Positions 1 through 21,875 of a DNA stretch of 64,000 nucleotides are shown piece after piece (position 1 is the stretch's first letter; every line of letters starts with the position of its first letter). The translations under genes were made by a program, and so were the position numbers. Location of the stretch: NCBI GenBank assembly GCA_036768485.1, contig JAVLUZ010000223.1, forward strand, positions 2,249,893-2,313,892, given 5' to 3'. Source of the stretch: Mermis nigrescens (lineage: Eukaryota; Nematoda; Enoplea; Mermithida; Mermithidae). The notes beneath the pieces are model-generated. The model had not been told where the DNA came from and did no database searches. It worked only from the letters and a program-made list of their open reading frames with translations.

Positions 1-10089
<10,089 letters not shown>

Positions 10090-10274
10090 ATCAGTCTGCA
10101 GGTCGTTATTTATACATTTTTTTGCTGTTTGTTTTATATCTTTTACGCTTTTTTAAAGCAGACTGTCAGAGGGTAAATTAGAACTTTCAAAGATTATTTA
10201 CATGAGTATATACACCCAATTGACGTTAAATAGTACTTCTTTTGTGCTAGTAAGACTTACGATGAAGAATATGA

Positions 10275-10280
10275 AATAAA
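10275..10280 (+). promoter_or_regulatory. Candidate polyadenylation signal AATAAA
   Basis: Canonical hexamer about 190 bp after the ZEB stop codon. In an AT-rich genome such hexamers are common by chance. Confidence 0.4.
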
Positions 10281-10429
10281 CATAAGCAATAATGGAGCGA
10301 AATATCACCAAACCTCAGTATAAATTTTACGAAAAAATTGACAGCTCTATTTTTCTTAATTAAAATTGCGATTATGTCTTCCAGATGTTTAATACATGAG
10401 ATATAGGCTCAGACACTAATAGGCATGAC

Positions 10430-10952
10430 CATAGGTGCACAGCATAGCCGATCTGGGAGAGGTCAAAAATTGAGCTTTTTGAGCCAAAATGACCTTAAAA
10501 ACTGGTGTAAGCGCTAAAATAGTGTTGAAACTACGTTATTACATAGTATCTAGACAATCTGAAGCACTTTTGAAGCAAATTTTCAATTTTCATCCGTTTT
10601 GGCCTCCATTACGCGTCCCCCACAAATTTTTCCATTTTGGGAGGTCAGGACCACACCTGGGCGTGGGGGTTTGGGGGGTATGCACCCCCCAGAAACCAAA
10701 ATACCCCCCCAGAAATCAAAATACCCCCAGAATTCAATTTTTGAAATTTTTTTTCGTTTTTTTCGCAATTTTTTGATGCCAATGGATAGTGCTTGATGAG
10801 AAACGTCGAAAAATGGTGTTTTTATCGCCATACCACCATTTTTAAGGCCATTTTTCGACCTTCAAAAAAATCTTGCACACCCCCCCCAGAATTTTCTTGC
10901 TGCCCACGTATGGTCAGGACCCCTTCAAGCCCCTCCCCCAGATGCATGCCTA
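10430..10952 (+). mobile_element. MITE of the CATAGGTGCACAGC family, interrupted by a second MITE
   Basis: Flanked by GGCATGAC at 10422-10429 and 10953-10960. It starts CATAGGTGCACAGCATAGCC, the same start as copies near 6618, 11570 and 12322. The element at 10652-10912 lies inside it with its own duplication, so this copy is older. Confidence 0.75.
10652..10912 (+). mobile_element. hAT-like MITE, G/C-run family, nested
   Basis: Perfect 8-bp duplication GTCAGGAC at 10644-10651 and 10913-10920. Termini CACACCTGGGCG and, reversed, CATACGTGGGCAGC. 261 bp, plus orientation. Confidence 0.9.
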
Positions 10953-12041
10953 GGCATGACTGAAGATGTCCCTAAAACTTAAAAAGATAAAAGTCATTAA
11001 TTTTTTATAAGTTTTCTTGCAAAAAATGCAAGAACGAAGACGAGGCTTTGAAGGGTTTCTTAAACTTTGTCGGAAGATTCCCAGAAATTTTCAAGAATCG
11101 CACTTAGCATTTTTATCATTGTTAACCCGTCTGACTACGTCTTGCACGTACATATTTTAAATATTTTGCTGAACAAATATTGACATGTTGAACATTTTTC
11201 TTGTTGAATTTTATGCTTTTTTATTTGCTTTTCCATTCCGCCTGTTTCTCTTCATTTTTATCTCGATTCATCTTGCCAATCGATAGATCTTCCTAGCTTT
11301 TGTAAATTATTGCGCTTACTTATGTACATACCGTTGATTTTTATCGTGTGCTGTATTACGAACTGTCTTCCGTATTTTATTGCGCATGTATATACTCAAT
11401 GTTTGTTTTAGTACCTTTATTATTCTTTTTAAGTCCGTTAGGTATCAAATATGTCATGTTAAAGTAATTTCCTCTATGCAGCGGATGTGTTCAAAAGTTT
11501 ACTGAAAATTTACGGCGGGCTAAAAATTTTTATGTCTTATGCTATTTGACACCATACTCGTAGATGCACAGCATAGCCGATCGGGGGAGGGAGGGTTAGT
11601 CGGTGTGGAGGGGTCAAAAATTTAGCTTTTTTCGGGCCAAAATGACCTCATAAACTCATATACATGCTAAAATTGCGTTAAAACGACGTTATTCCTCAGT
11701 TCAAGCACTTCTGAAGAAAGTACTGGAATAAGTACAAGAAAATTTCCCATTTTTCTATTCTTAGGGGTTTAGGCCCCCAAATGATCCCTTCTCGCGTGCT
11801 TGTCAGCTTGACACCCCGAAGCATGCAGGAGAATTCCAGTCTGGGGGTTAGCCTGAGAGCTTTTTCGACCTAAAACAGTCTTCAAATTGCAGTAAACGTT
11901 GAAATATCATTAAAACTGCCTTAACTGACAGTTTTCATGATTTTTAAGCACTTTTGCACTGTGATTTTCCTTACGTTTTTGACCTCACCTTTGCCTAGTT
12001 ATTCCTGGAAATTTTTTATTCCTGCATTTTAGGGTCCAGAC

Positions 12042-12313
12042 CACACATGGGCGTGGGGGGTTTGGGGGGTATGCACCCCCCAGAAGTTGAAATACCCCCC
12101 CCAGAAATCAAAATACCCCCCCCAGAAAATTTTTTTTTGCTTTTTTAGCATTTTTTGATGCCATTGGATAGTGCTCGATGAGAAACGTCGAAATAAGGTG
12201 TTTTTTCGCCATACGACCACTTTTAAGATCAGTTTTTGACCTTTAAAAATTTTTTCACCCCCTCCAGAAATTTTTTCACCCCCCCCCCACAATTTTGGTG
12301 CTGCCCACCTATG
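12042..12313 (+). mobile_element. hAT-like MITE, G/C-run family, 272 bp
   Basis: Perfect 8-bp duplication GTCCAGAC at 12034-12041 and 12314-12321. The right duplication abuts a CATAGATGCACAGC-family copy, another close juxtaposition of two families. Confidence 0.9.
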
Positions 12314-13805
12314 GTCCAGACCATAGATGCACAGCATGGCCGATCTGTGAGAGAAGGGGTCAGCCGGTCTGGTGGGGTGAGTCATGATTAAGTTTTTGGG
12401 CAAAAATGACCCTTAAAACTGGTAAAAGCGCTGAAAAACGGCGTTAAAATTACGTTATTACGCAGTTTCTGGTCAATTTTAAGCACTTTTTGAAAGAACT
12501 TTAAATTTTCATATGTTTTTTGTCTTTATTTTGCCTCATTTTCCCGAGAAAATTTCCCATTTCTCCATATTTTACACATTGACATCAAAAGTTACAAAAA
12601 AGAATAACTTTAAAAAATGAATTTCTGAGGGTCTGTCCAATTTCGCGAGAGTCTGTCAGGTTCTAGGGTGTCCGAAATTAGGAACCGTTTAATCAAATAT
12701 GCATATTTCTTTTCACTATTTTGCAGAGCAATCATCTCATCGAACGATATTTTCGCAATCAAAATATGTCACAAAAGGTATTGATAAAATTTTTGAGAAA
12801 ATTAAAATACTGTCCTCGAAGCGTCACGTGGCAATAACCATTGACAAATCAGCCAGCTACAGTCACACATGGACGCTGGGGTCGGACCCTCTAGAATCCT
12901 AAGAATTAAAAAGACCATTTAAAATTAAACTTTCAAATTTTTTCGCCTCCCTACGATTTTCTGATGCTTCCATCATCAATCTTTGGGCACCTTTTAGACC
13001 TTTGAAAATCTTGGACACCAGACTCTTCCCAAAATTCAGACGCTAGTATGATCACAGCCGCAAGCAAAGTTACTCGATCTTGTCTTCGTTATCATCGGTG
13101 CTTCCAGCAGTGTACATATGAAGTTGTCTTCCATATTATATCGGTTTTTCCGTACATATTTTTGATCCATTTGCGCTTCCCTTTTCACCTATGTGCGTAC
13201 GATCTATGTCAGTATCGTGCATCGAACAATCGTTATTTATTTGAAATTTATATGATTGATTTCGTTGTATCGTGGATTATCTAAAGGCTTACTTTTTTAT
13301 GGTCGGATACTCAATTTAGATCTGACTGCGAAAGTATCTAATTCATACATACGTATTTATGTTCATTACATAATGTCTTCAATTTGTTTTCGAAATAACT
13401 GATTGAATTTTAAAGAATAACTTTATGAGTTTTCCAATGTTTTAAATTGACAACTTATGTTTGCTGCCTTTTTAACTTGAAAAAAGAACAATTGCAATTT
13501 TTCTAAATGATCTTCCATGCTGAGCTGCATAAGCATCAAACATACATACATGGGCTGCACCGAAATTTGGGGGGGAATTCAGGATGGATCAAATTGCCAA
13601 AAATGTTACTAAAAATAGAATTCTGGAGGTCTACAGAAATCTGCAGGGGGTTTTTCAACTTCTGGGAGGCAAACCCTTCCCCTCGCCCATGTGTGACTTC
13701 AAATCCATGTTTTTATTTTCAAAGGTCACGCTCAGGTGGATAAGATCATTTGGCTACCTTTTATTAATGTGTTTTTTATTTTTAATAATCAATTGCACTT
13801 TTCTC

Positions 13806-13975
13806 CTATAGTTTGTTTCACATAAGTTTGGGCACAAATGTTAAGAATTTTTTCGAAAGTAAGCCGACGGATTACAATAATTATTCATCAAATGAATGCT
13901 ATAATCGCAATCTGTCGGCTTATTGTCGGGCAGTTTTTAAAATTTATGCCCAAATTTGTGTGAAACAGACTATAG
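13806..13975. mobile_element. Short palindromic MITE, CTATAGT(T/C)TGTTTCACA termini
   Basis: 170 bp with long inverted arms: CTATAGTTTGTTTCACATAA at the left, and the reverse complement of CTATAGTCTGTTTCACACAA at the right. Arms also share TTTGGGC and AAGCCGACGG. Related termini (CTATAGTCTGTTTCA) occur near 25971 and 29525, suggesting a mariner/Tc1-like family. A TA duplication cannot be told apart from the TIR itself. Confidence 0.7.
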
Positions 13976-13982
13976 TAGTGAT

Positions 13983-14242
13983 CACACATGGGCGTTGGGG
14001 GGTCGGGGGGTATACACCCCCCAGAAGTTGAAATACCCCCCAGAAATCAAAATACCCCCCAGAATTCAAATTTTGAAATTTTTTTTGCTTTTTTAGCGAT
14101 TTATTGATGCCATTGGATAGTGCTCGATGAGAAACGTCGAAAAATGGTGTTTTTTCGCCATATGACCACTTTTAGGACCATTTTTTGACCTTTGAAAATT
14201 TTTTCACCCCTTCCCCCAGAATTTCGGTGCTGCCCACCTATG
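13983..14242 (+). mobile_element. hAT-like MITE, G/C-run family, 260 bp
   Basis: Starts CACACATGGGCG and ends CCACCTATG. Flanks GTAGTGAT and ATGGTGAT match at 6 of 8 bases, an aged duplication. It is inserted directly beside the palindromic MITE 13806-13975. Confidence 0.75.
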
Positions 14243-14303
14243 ATGGTGATCATTTCGCGAAATATTTTATCATGTTTGTGTAACAATTATTTATAAGTTA
14301 CAG

Positions 14304-14474
14304 GATTCGCCGATCACTTGGATCAATATCGGTTCGAAATTTTTATATGATTTGCTGTCGGAATCATATGCTCTTAGTCGTATTCTTTTTCATCGAAATA
14401 ATTTGTGTTACGTCGTCCCCGTCAGTATTTTCATTATCAGTAAAGTTGCTGTTCGACCTCTTTGCACATTATTG
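14304..14474 (+). CDS. Possible exon, unknown gene
   Basis: Acceptor AAGTTACAG to 14303, 57 open codons, then a GTATAA donor at 14475, phase 0 on both sides. The reading begins DSPITWINIGSKFLYDLLSE and looks protein-like, but I do not recognise a family. A competing frame (14347-14640, ATG start, 97 codons) has a hydrophobic N-terminus resembling a signal peptide, followed by WYKRFGRSR, which looks like an amidation and cleavage site. At most one of the two is likely real, and neither has neighbouring exons I can link. Confidence 0.25.
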
Positions 14475-14640
14475 GTATAAACGTTTTGGAAGATCTCGTG
14501 ATAGTCTTTATCTCATTGAGCGATTTCAAAAAGATAGACTGTCTCAAATAAATTTAATCATAAGAACAATAGCCAACAAAAAATTGACAGATCGTGATTA
14601 TTGTATTGTTGTAAATAATTACCTTAATCTGCCAGCTTGA

Positions 14641-16130
14641 TGACGATAAAAATTTTGAAATTTATGTGAAAGAAAGAATATCAGATGTTGATTTCGAAAC
14701 AACACCATGAACACAGAACTATGAATGCACACTTATTAAGATTAAATATTGTTAAGCAGTCTAGCTGGACCTTACACTCGACAACCATTTTAGATTACAT
14801 TGGTAGTGCTTTTTTCAATTTGAGACGGCGAACAGAATAAAAAAACGATAGCAACTTTTCGAAAATTTGTGGTAGCTTCAACATTATACATTGAAAAAGC
14901 TATTTGAAAAATTAGCATTATTTATATAATTACAGGAAACCGATGGCTTTCGTTAGCTATAAGCTAACCTCTCAACTTTTACATGTCAAAGGATGTGTAA
15001 CGCAGGTCATAGGTGGATTCGAGCGGATAGTCCAGTCGCCACCACACGTGGGCGCGGGGGGTATGTAACCTCCAGAAGTTTGAATACCCCCCAGAATTCA
15101 ATTTTTGAAATTTTTTTGCTTTTTTAGCGATTTTTTTGATGTCATTGGATAGTGCTCAACGAGAAACGTTTAAAAAATGGTGTTTTTTCACCATACGACC
15201 ACTTTTATGACAATTGTTTGACCTTTGAAAATTTTTTCACCCCCCCCCAGAATTTCGGTGCTGCCCACCTATGGTCGCCACGCCACTATTATGACAAATT
15301 GGCTACAATTTTTGGTTGTCTTGGCGTCTGGAAGCCTATGCGCCAGAAAAATGCCTGCCAGCTTTTCTAAGCAATAACGATTCTATGGCTCGCACTAAAA
15401 TTTCTGGCGCAAAATCTTCAAAAGATAAATTAAGATTTCGGCTAGAATTATTCGACTTATTCTACAGGAATTCATAAATATATGAATAGAAGCTCTTAAG
15501 CATCTCTCAGCCTAAATTTCTCAGAAACACTGCTTTGCGATGAATTTTAACCTTTAAACAAGTTTTAAAAATATTCTCAGCATTACAGATTACGAGAACT
15601 GCATGAACTGATCCATATACAGTAAAATTGCAGCGAAAATTTAAAAAAATATAAATATATCGGGCAGATTTGTAATGGCATTTCTCAACGAGAATGGCTG
15701 TAGCATTGATAAAGATGAGATGAATAAAATATAAAATTAATTCAGTTTGCAGGATACTTCAAGCACTTCACAAATAAGTGTAGGCTTTTCTTCATTTTCT
15801 TGCCAATTTTGTCATACCTTCCCACAAAATTTTCTTTTCAATTTCCATTGATCTACATCTACGCAACGCAATTTACAATTTTGATATCCGATTACCAGGT
15901 GAAATTTGTTGACATTACAATTTTATTTCATCAAATAATTATTTTAAAATCCGTTAAATTAACAACTGTGCGGGAACGGAACTCAAACGAAAAATAAAGC
16001 CACATCAGTCGATCCAGAATAGTGAAGCTTTAGTAGAAAACAGGCAAGAAAGTTCAGCCGCCATACAAACAAACTTAGGTATCGTATAAGGCAAAAACGG
16101 AGCAGATGATAGCGCAATAATTGCACAAAA
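14641..16130. other. Intergenic
   Basis: AT-rich sequence with the MITE at 15043-15273. A segment at 15753-15898 has an acceptor (GTTTGCAG), an open hydrophobic frame and a CAG|GTGAAA donor, but no recognisable family. It may be chance. Confidence 0.4.
15043..15273 (+). mobile_element. hAT-like MITE, G/C-run family, 231 bp
   Basis: Perfect 8-bp duplication GTCGCCAC at 15035-15042 and 15274-15281. It has a shortened C-run module compared with the 260-bp copies. Confidence 0.9.
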
Positions 16131-16140
16131 TTCAAGGCCG

Positions 16141-16520
16141 GGAAAAATCGTGACAAATGGCTTGAACGCTTGTGCGACGAATTGCTAGAGTCACGGTTAC
16201 TGTCATTGCGGCGCGACGATGAATGATCGCGGCTATATCAATTGAATTGCAGCTGCATACACTCTCGAAGATTATGGTGTTTGTCGAACGGTACAGCTCC
16301 GGGCGATGGCTGACCGAAACCCTAATAAATATGCGGCTGACGCGGCGGTGTAGGCGGATGACAAAAACCTCCGAAACTGTCGCTAAAATATGGCGGTGTA
16401 GGCGGACAACAAAAACCTCCAAAACCGTTGCTTGAATACGGCAGTGATCATGGTGGCAGCGGCGTAGAGCATGGTGCATAATGAGTATGTGGGTGTTGAA
16501 CTGCAGCTGAACGCAAGGTA
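16141..16520 (-). pseudogene. Decayed Pro/Gly-rich plus SR-rich coding sequence
   Basis: On the minus strand one frame over about 120 codons reads as low-complexity protein: His/Pro-rich, then two imperfect repeats of NGFGGFCCPPTPPYFS / DSFGGFCHPPTPPRQP, then YSRDHSSSRRNDSNRDSSN, a typical arginine-serine domain. Three in-frame stops (two TGA, one TAG) break it. Local GC content is clearly above the surroundings, as expected for former exon sequence. The pattern is reminiscent of splicing or cleavage factors with Pro/Gly-rich and RS tails, but the parent gene is not identified. No introns are evident, so a processed copy is possible. It ends beside the tandem duplication at 16515. Confidence 0.45.
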
Positions 16521-17975
16521 GATAATAAAAAAACTTAGGACCCCTATTTTTTCTTGTTTACACTCAATACCGAGCGCGTCGTGAGTGTGTAAAGTTTACA
16601 ACAAAAATTCAAATGATTTGCGGAGGGCCAATTTTTAAAAAAATGTTTCCCTAATTAGTAGGTTACGAATCTGGTCTTAAAATTTCTTTTCACTCATTGA
16701 TTGTTGCACAGGAGTGTAAATAAGACGGTTTTTTTACTGTTTTCATATGCAAGAGCATATCTAACTCAGTTTTACATTCTATGCAGTCTGATTGGTTTCA
16801 AAAAGTAGACGGTCATAAAATCTAGGGGAGACTTTTTTATTTTTTTTAAAGTGATATTTTCAAATTTAGAGGCGGTTTATTGTAAAGAGTCTAGGACAAA
16901 AAAATATTTTATCCCTGCCATATTATCTACTTAGTAGACAGAACTTGGTAACTACCTTTAAAATGGACCTCGTCTCAAGCGCTACACGTCAAAATTTATT
17001 TTGTTTCTTTACAATCAATATTGCGTTATTAGTGCAGGTGTAAGCTTTACACTGAAAAAATTTTCTCCGCCAAGAGCGTCGTGGATGATGAATTTTTTAA
17101 AAAAAGTTCTTCGTAAGGTCAGAATAACGAATCTGACCTTTAAACTTTTCTACAGCCGCTGTTTGTTGAGGTATGAAGAGTTGAACTTTGAATTCATAGG
17201 TAGCGCGTTAGCGCGTACCTATAATATACTTGGGTACCCCCAACATATGCCCACCCCCTCACAGCTATAACGGCACATATCTACGAGGTGCGGATTTTTT
17301 CAAGGTAGATAATAAAAAAACTGAGGACCCCAATTCGTTTTGTTAACACTAAATACCGAGCGAGTCGTGAGTGTGTAAAGTTTACACCAAAAATTCAAAT
17401 GATCTGCGGAGGGCAAAATTATTTTAAAAAATGTTTTCCTTGATTAGTAGGTTACGAATCTGGTCTTAAAATTTCTTTACACTCATTAGTTGTTGCACAG
17501 GAGTGTAAATTAGACGGTTTTTTTACTGTTTTCATGTGCACGAGCATATCTAACTCAGTTTTACATTCTATGCAGTCTGATTGATTTCAAAAGGTAGACG
17601 GTTATGAAATCTAAGGAGCCTTTTTTATTTTTTTTCAAAAAAATATTTTTTAAATTTAGAGGCGGTTTATCATAAACAGTCTGGGACAAAAAAATTTTTT
17701 CCCTGTCATATTCTCCACTTAGTAGACAGAACGTGGTAACTACCTTTAAAATGGGCCTCGTCCTAAGCGCTATACGTCAAAATTTATTTTGTTTCTTTAC
17801 AATCAATATTGCGTTATTAGTGCAGGTGTAAACTTTACACTGAAAAATTTTTTTCCGCCCAGAGCGTCGTGGATGATGAATTTTTTAAAAAATTGTTCTC
17901 CGTAAGGTCAGAATAACGATTCTGACCTTTAAACTGTTCTACAGCCACTGTTTGTTGAGGTATGAAGAGGTGAAC
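16515..17975. repeat. Direct tandem duplication, two ~0.67-kb units
   Basis: 16515-17185 and 17303-17975 are colinear copies sharing GGTAGATAATAAAAAAACT, GTCGTGAGTGTGTAAAGTTT, ATATTGCGTTATTAGTGCAG and GGTCAGAATAACGA blocks, differing by scattered substitutions. About 117 bp of different sequence separates them. Each contains several TTTACAC / GTGTAAA half-sites, often as the palindrome GTGTAAAGTTTACA. Confidence 0.9.
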
Positions 17976-19520
17976 TTTGAATTATATATCTATTTTCTAA
18001 TGCCGATAGATAACTCCGTATCGCATATTGTTTGATCAGATTTTTCTTATTTCAGAGGTTTTTGACTCGTCTTTAATAAATAATTATTTTTATTATCATA
18101 AATAAACTATTCTTAAACTTCAGTAGAATGATGCATATTTTTTAATAATTGACTAAGTATCAAAATTCGCCGATTTGTCGAGTTGGTGCAGAGGCTTACA
18201 CATCCGTTCTCGCATGCGGGTTTAAAAAAAGACTAATGGGTTCAAATCTAATGAGTGCTAATTTTTTTTCATTTTTTTAATTTTTTCGGCAAAACCATGC
18301 ACTTTCGACTCTTACTGTCTGCCAACAACTCCGGTTATGAGATTTAAAAAATTTTTTAGACAGAAATGTACTATGGATCAAAGGCTATCTTGTGTTTACC
18401 AGCAAACTTTTCTACAATCAATGCGCAATTAGTACCAGGGATTTAAACTTTACACTCTGGTGGATGAGTAAAAAATAGATTTTGTCCGAGATTTCTCTGC
18501 CAACTTTTTCGATTATGAGTTGGGATGAATTAAATAAAATAGAAATAAAATAACTTTTAAGGGCTACAGGTCGAAGCAAGCCGCGTTAAAAAAACGTAAT
18601 ATTGAGTTGTTTATGGGGGTGGTAAATTTCGAAATCTGGGGTGTAAAATGGGCGAAAAAACAGGTTTTTTCGGTATTTTGATTAGTAAATCATATCAAAT
18701 ATTCAGCGGAATATAAGTTTCGCACATTCAAACGTACTACAATCAAAGGGCTACAAACTGACCCGAACCGAATTCATTTACACTCAATGGGGCGTTAGGT
18801 TATGATTTTTAAAGTTTACAATGTGGTGGACAGTGGAAAATACGTGTTTGTCAATTTTTTGTTCGCCACTTTCTCTGTTAAGAAGTCGGGCGATGTCGAA
18901 TAGAATAAAAATAAAGTACTTTCTAAGGGGTACGCGTCACATCGAATTGCGTTTGTTTACATCATTATTTAGCTTTTTTGGGAGGTGTAAAGTCAAAAAA
19001 TGGGGGAGTTAAACGTGTTTCTGTCTTGTTTTTTTCTGCCAAGTTCTGGGTTATGAGTCTGGACATAATCTCAAGTCTGAAAATAGAAACCAAATGTGAT
19101 ACGCCAGTTTGTTTGCACTCAACAGTGGTGTAAAGTGGTTTACATCTGATATTTATTTGTCCTCGGTCCATTGTGGAGAATTGATCTTTTCATAAATGTT
19201 GATCGTAATATCACAGTAATATCAGAATTACGAATCCGACTGAAATTTTCTTTACACTCTGTGGTTGTTTAAACTTAACACTGCATCTAAACTTTAGTTT
19301 CAGAGCCTTGCGGAAGCTTGATTTTTTTCTAAATGTTCTACGTAAAATCAGAATTGGGAATCTGACTGTTAGTTTTCTATACACCTGGTAGTTGTGTAAA
19401 GTTTGCACTATTCATTTGTTCTCAATATGTAGTTTATACTACAAATTTATTTTACTTCCAAATCTGAGCGTTAGTGTTAATTACAATTGATATTTGCGTA
19501 AAGTTTATGCTGAAAAACTT
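17976..19520. repeat. Degenerate region with recurring TTTACACTC/GTGTAAA motifs
   Basis: Continues the motif set of the preceding duplication: TTTACACT and GTGTAAAG(T/C) recur roughly every 150-300 bp, next to phrases such as 'GCCACTTTCT...TTATGAG', looking like several decayed higher-order units. No coding content was seen. Confidence 0.5.
18183..18262 (+). other. tRNA-like / Pol III-like segment
   Basis: TTGTCGAGTTGGTGCAGAGGC resembles the D-arm and box A of class II (Ser/Leu) tRNAs, and GGGTTCAAATCT about 48 bp later resembles box B. T-runs follow. The stems do not pair well by eye, so a tRNA pseudogene or SINE head is more likely than a working tRNA. Confidence 0.25.
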
Positions 19521-19683
19521 AGATCTGTTTAAATAATGTAAGGTTGTCTTGTTTAAAAAGGATAATGCTGATGTTAAGAACAATATGTTTTCCGCGTTCT
19601 TGGACTGCTGTCATTATTGTGGTATGTTACGGCATGTGTTTACTGACTGATGTACTGAAATCATGCTAATTAAAAGTAGGGTA

Positions 19684-20483
19684 CTAGCAAAGAAGAATGC
19701 TCCGATGGAACAAAAAAGATGAATATACTTGGAATTGTGGATTATTAAGGATGTAAAAGGAGAGGACTAGGAAAATCTACCTATAGTCGCAAAATCTGCT
19801 AAAAATCACACTTTCTCTAAGCAACGCAAAAAATCGAAGTATATTCTGCGGCCAACAGATTAAAATACATCTTTAACCATAAAAATGATTGAAAAAGCAG
19901 CACGTTAGCTATGCAGTAGCTATGGGAAATGATATTGAGTTAACTAACAGTCTTTCTAAGCCAATTGAATGAAAGAGCAAACATCGATTGCATCCAAGAC
20001 AACTGAAGAAATTATTGGTTTAAAACAGTAGGAAACGCGTAAGTTGACTTAAAACAGACAAAATGTAAGTGCAGTAGCATTCCCGTAACGATTGTGTGCA
20101 CTGATTAATCGGCCCCTGCTTTGCTTGCTATAATGTTCATAACAAAATGAAACAACTTTAAATACAATACCACTTAGTTTTCTATCAATCAAGATACGAA
20201 GCTAGTCAGCGTTGCTACTTGCCAGCAATTTAAAAAAGTAAACATTATAGATTTCGTTTATACACTCTTATCTGAAACTTTGAACATTATTTAAAAAAGA
20301 CACTTTGTTCGAAGCCGCAGAGTATACTTCGATTTTTTGCGTTGCTTAGAGAAAGTGTGATTTTTAGCAGATTTTGCGACTTTAGGTAGATTTTTCCTAG
20401 TCCCCTCCTTTTACATCCTTAATAATCCACAATTCCAAGTATATTCATCTTTTTTGTTCCATCGGAGCATTTTTCTTTGCTAG
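19684..20483. mobile_element. 800-bp DNA transposon with ~165-bp terminal inverted repeats
   Basis: 19684-19853 is the inverted complement of about 20317-20483: CTAGCAAAGAAGAATGCTCC ... AATCGAAGTATATTCTGCGG. Central unique sequence is about 460 bp with no ORF. No target duplication is visible at the CTAG ends. A second, larger copy is at 22099-24502. Confidence 0.85.
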
Positions 20484-20854
20484 TCATTGAAATATTATGT
20501 TGGATATTAAAATTTTGCAACCATGGATATCATTAATCAGATTTGCTGGATCTTATGTGCCGTTTTTATAGCTTAAATTGTGTACTGCTACTTGGTTCCC
20601 GTACAACGTCTGAGAGTAAGATATATTCATCATCCTACTTTTAATATAGGTACTGGAAAGCTACACATTAAAGCAAATAAACAAATCGGTGGCATAATAA
20701 TTGCGTATAGTGATTTGTGACATTATCGAATTTTTAGAAAGTTGTACAATAAAATATTATTCTGCTGTGAAGTTAGTGAAGTGGAAGAATAAAATGTAGA
20801 CCTTAAACTCGTGTATACTTAATACGAACATAACCTTTCCTCCAGCCTTTTTAG

Positions 20855-21030
20855 CGACAACGACGAACCGTTGAAAACCGACCGGTTAGGGAAGCTGTTG
20901 CGGTTGAATCTACCGTTCAAAATCTACCCAGTAGAGCAGCTGATACGGCAGAAGAGGCTCAAACAATTGGATCTTCAACACCCGAACCAGCCACATCTCC
21001 AAATCAGGAAATAGCGCAACGACTGAAAAA
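20855..21030 (+). CDS. Putative exon, unknown protein (Ala/Glu/Pro-rich)
   Basis: Acceptor CCTTTTTAG to 20854 and donor AAA|GTAATT at 21031; 58 open codons plus two bases. The reading starts RQRRTVENRPVREAVAVEST and continues with TPEPATSPNQ, a hydrophilic, probably disordered linker. Composition is distinctly GC-richer than the flanks. Its outgoing phase matches the incoming phase of the next putative exon (21677), supporting one gene. It could be an upstream part of the tyrosine-kinase gene ending at 27685 (same strand); this is inference. Confidence 0.5.
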
Positions 21031-21676
21031 GTAATTTCCGATTAGTCAGTGAATTATTATCTACTCAATATTACATTGATCCGAAAATTTTCCCTCACAT
21101 TAAGACTTCAGCTAATTATTTGAAACATTTTTGAACCTTAATCCTAGTGATGATAGCTATGACTGACCTCCCATATTGGCAGACTCGCACATCGGCCCTG
21201 CTTTGTATGGTACCGACCATACATGATCTGGGAGCGAAGGGGTTTCAGCCAACTCCTAGCCAAGATTTCATTCCGGGAGGAGGGGGACAAAAAATTCTGA
21301 AAGTCGGATATCTCGAGAACCATTAAGGTTACTTAAGTAAAAGCTTATTTGAACGTTTCTCAACGAGCTGTACAAAATGATAAAGAATAATTCCAGAAAG
21401 ATTTAATATTTTTTGCGTATTCACACTCAAACACAAGAAAATCTATCGCTTAAACTATCTGCGCAACGGATTTCTCATCTTCCAGCCCATAAGCAATTTC
21501 TTAACTTCTGTTCTTTCTTTAGGGGTAATCCTTTTGAGAAACAAAAATTTTCGTTGGTTTAGGGGAGCAACTGCCCCTTGCCCCCTCCTTGACTACACGC
21601 CAATTTCTGCCCTCAGAAATTTTTCACCATTGGTATTGGCTTAAACTTGGATTTACTTCTTATATCATTTGTTCAG

Positions 21677-21875
21677 GAAAGTGGAGAAACATCAAACTCT
21701 GTCAAACATAACCAGCATACCGAAATCAACCCTTGCATTCAATGCTCCGTGTTGTTTGACTCAAACGTCAACTATTTGCCTGCGAAATTCGGGTGGCGTG
21801 GGCGTTTTCTGGCGGCTCCTGCTAGATCCCACGAAATACGATGCCACACCGAAGCGTGGGTGTCTCAAAACACAT
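21677..21875 (+). CDS. Putative exon, possibly kinase N-lobe related
   Basis: Acceptor TTTGTTCAG to 21676 and a strong donor CAT|GTAAGT at 21876. In the frame dictated by the previous exon the segment is open for 66 codons and ends GGVGVFWRLLLDPTKYDATP then KRGCLKTH. The end faintly resembles a protein-kinase glycine loop and VAVK strand (G-x-G-x-F-W ... KR-x-x-x-KT). If so, the invariant residues are partly lost. A second frame is also open and encodes a different protein, so the choice rests on phase. Confidence 0.4.

Larger units (their letters stand above)
10953..13982. other. Intergenic, repeat-rich
   Basis: AT-rich sequence downstream of the ZEB gene with MITEs at 12042-12313, about 13544-13695 (a short relative lacking the middle block) and 13806-13975, plus CATAGATGCACAGC-family copies near 11570 and 12322. 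No exon was recognised. Confidence 0.5.

Noticed and set aside
18183..18262. Functional tRNA gene
   Set aside because: Box A and box B-like strings exist, but acceptor and T stems do not pair well, so only a tRNA-like segment is reported.
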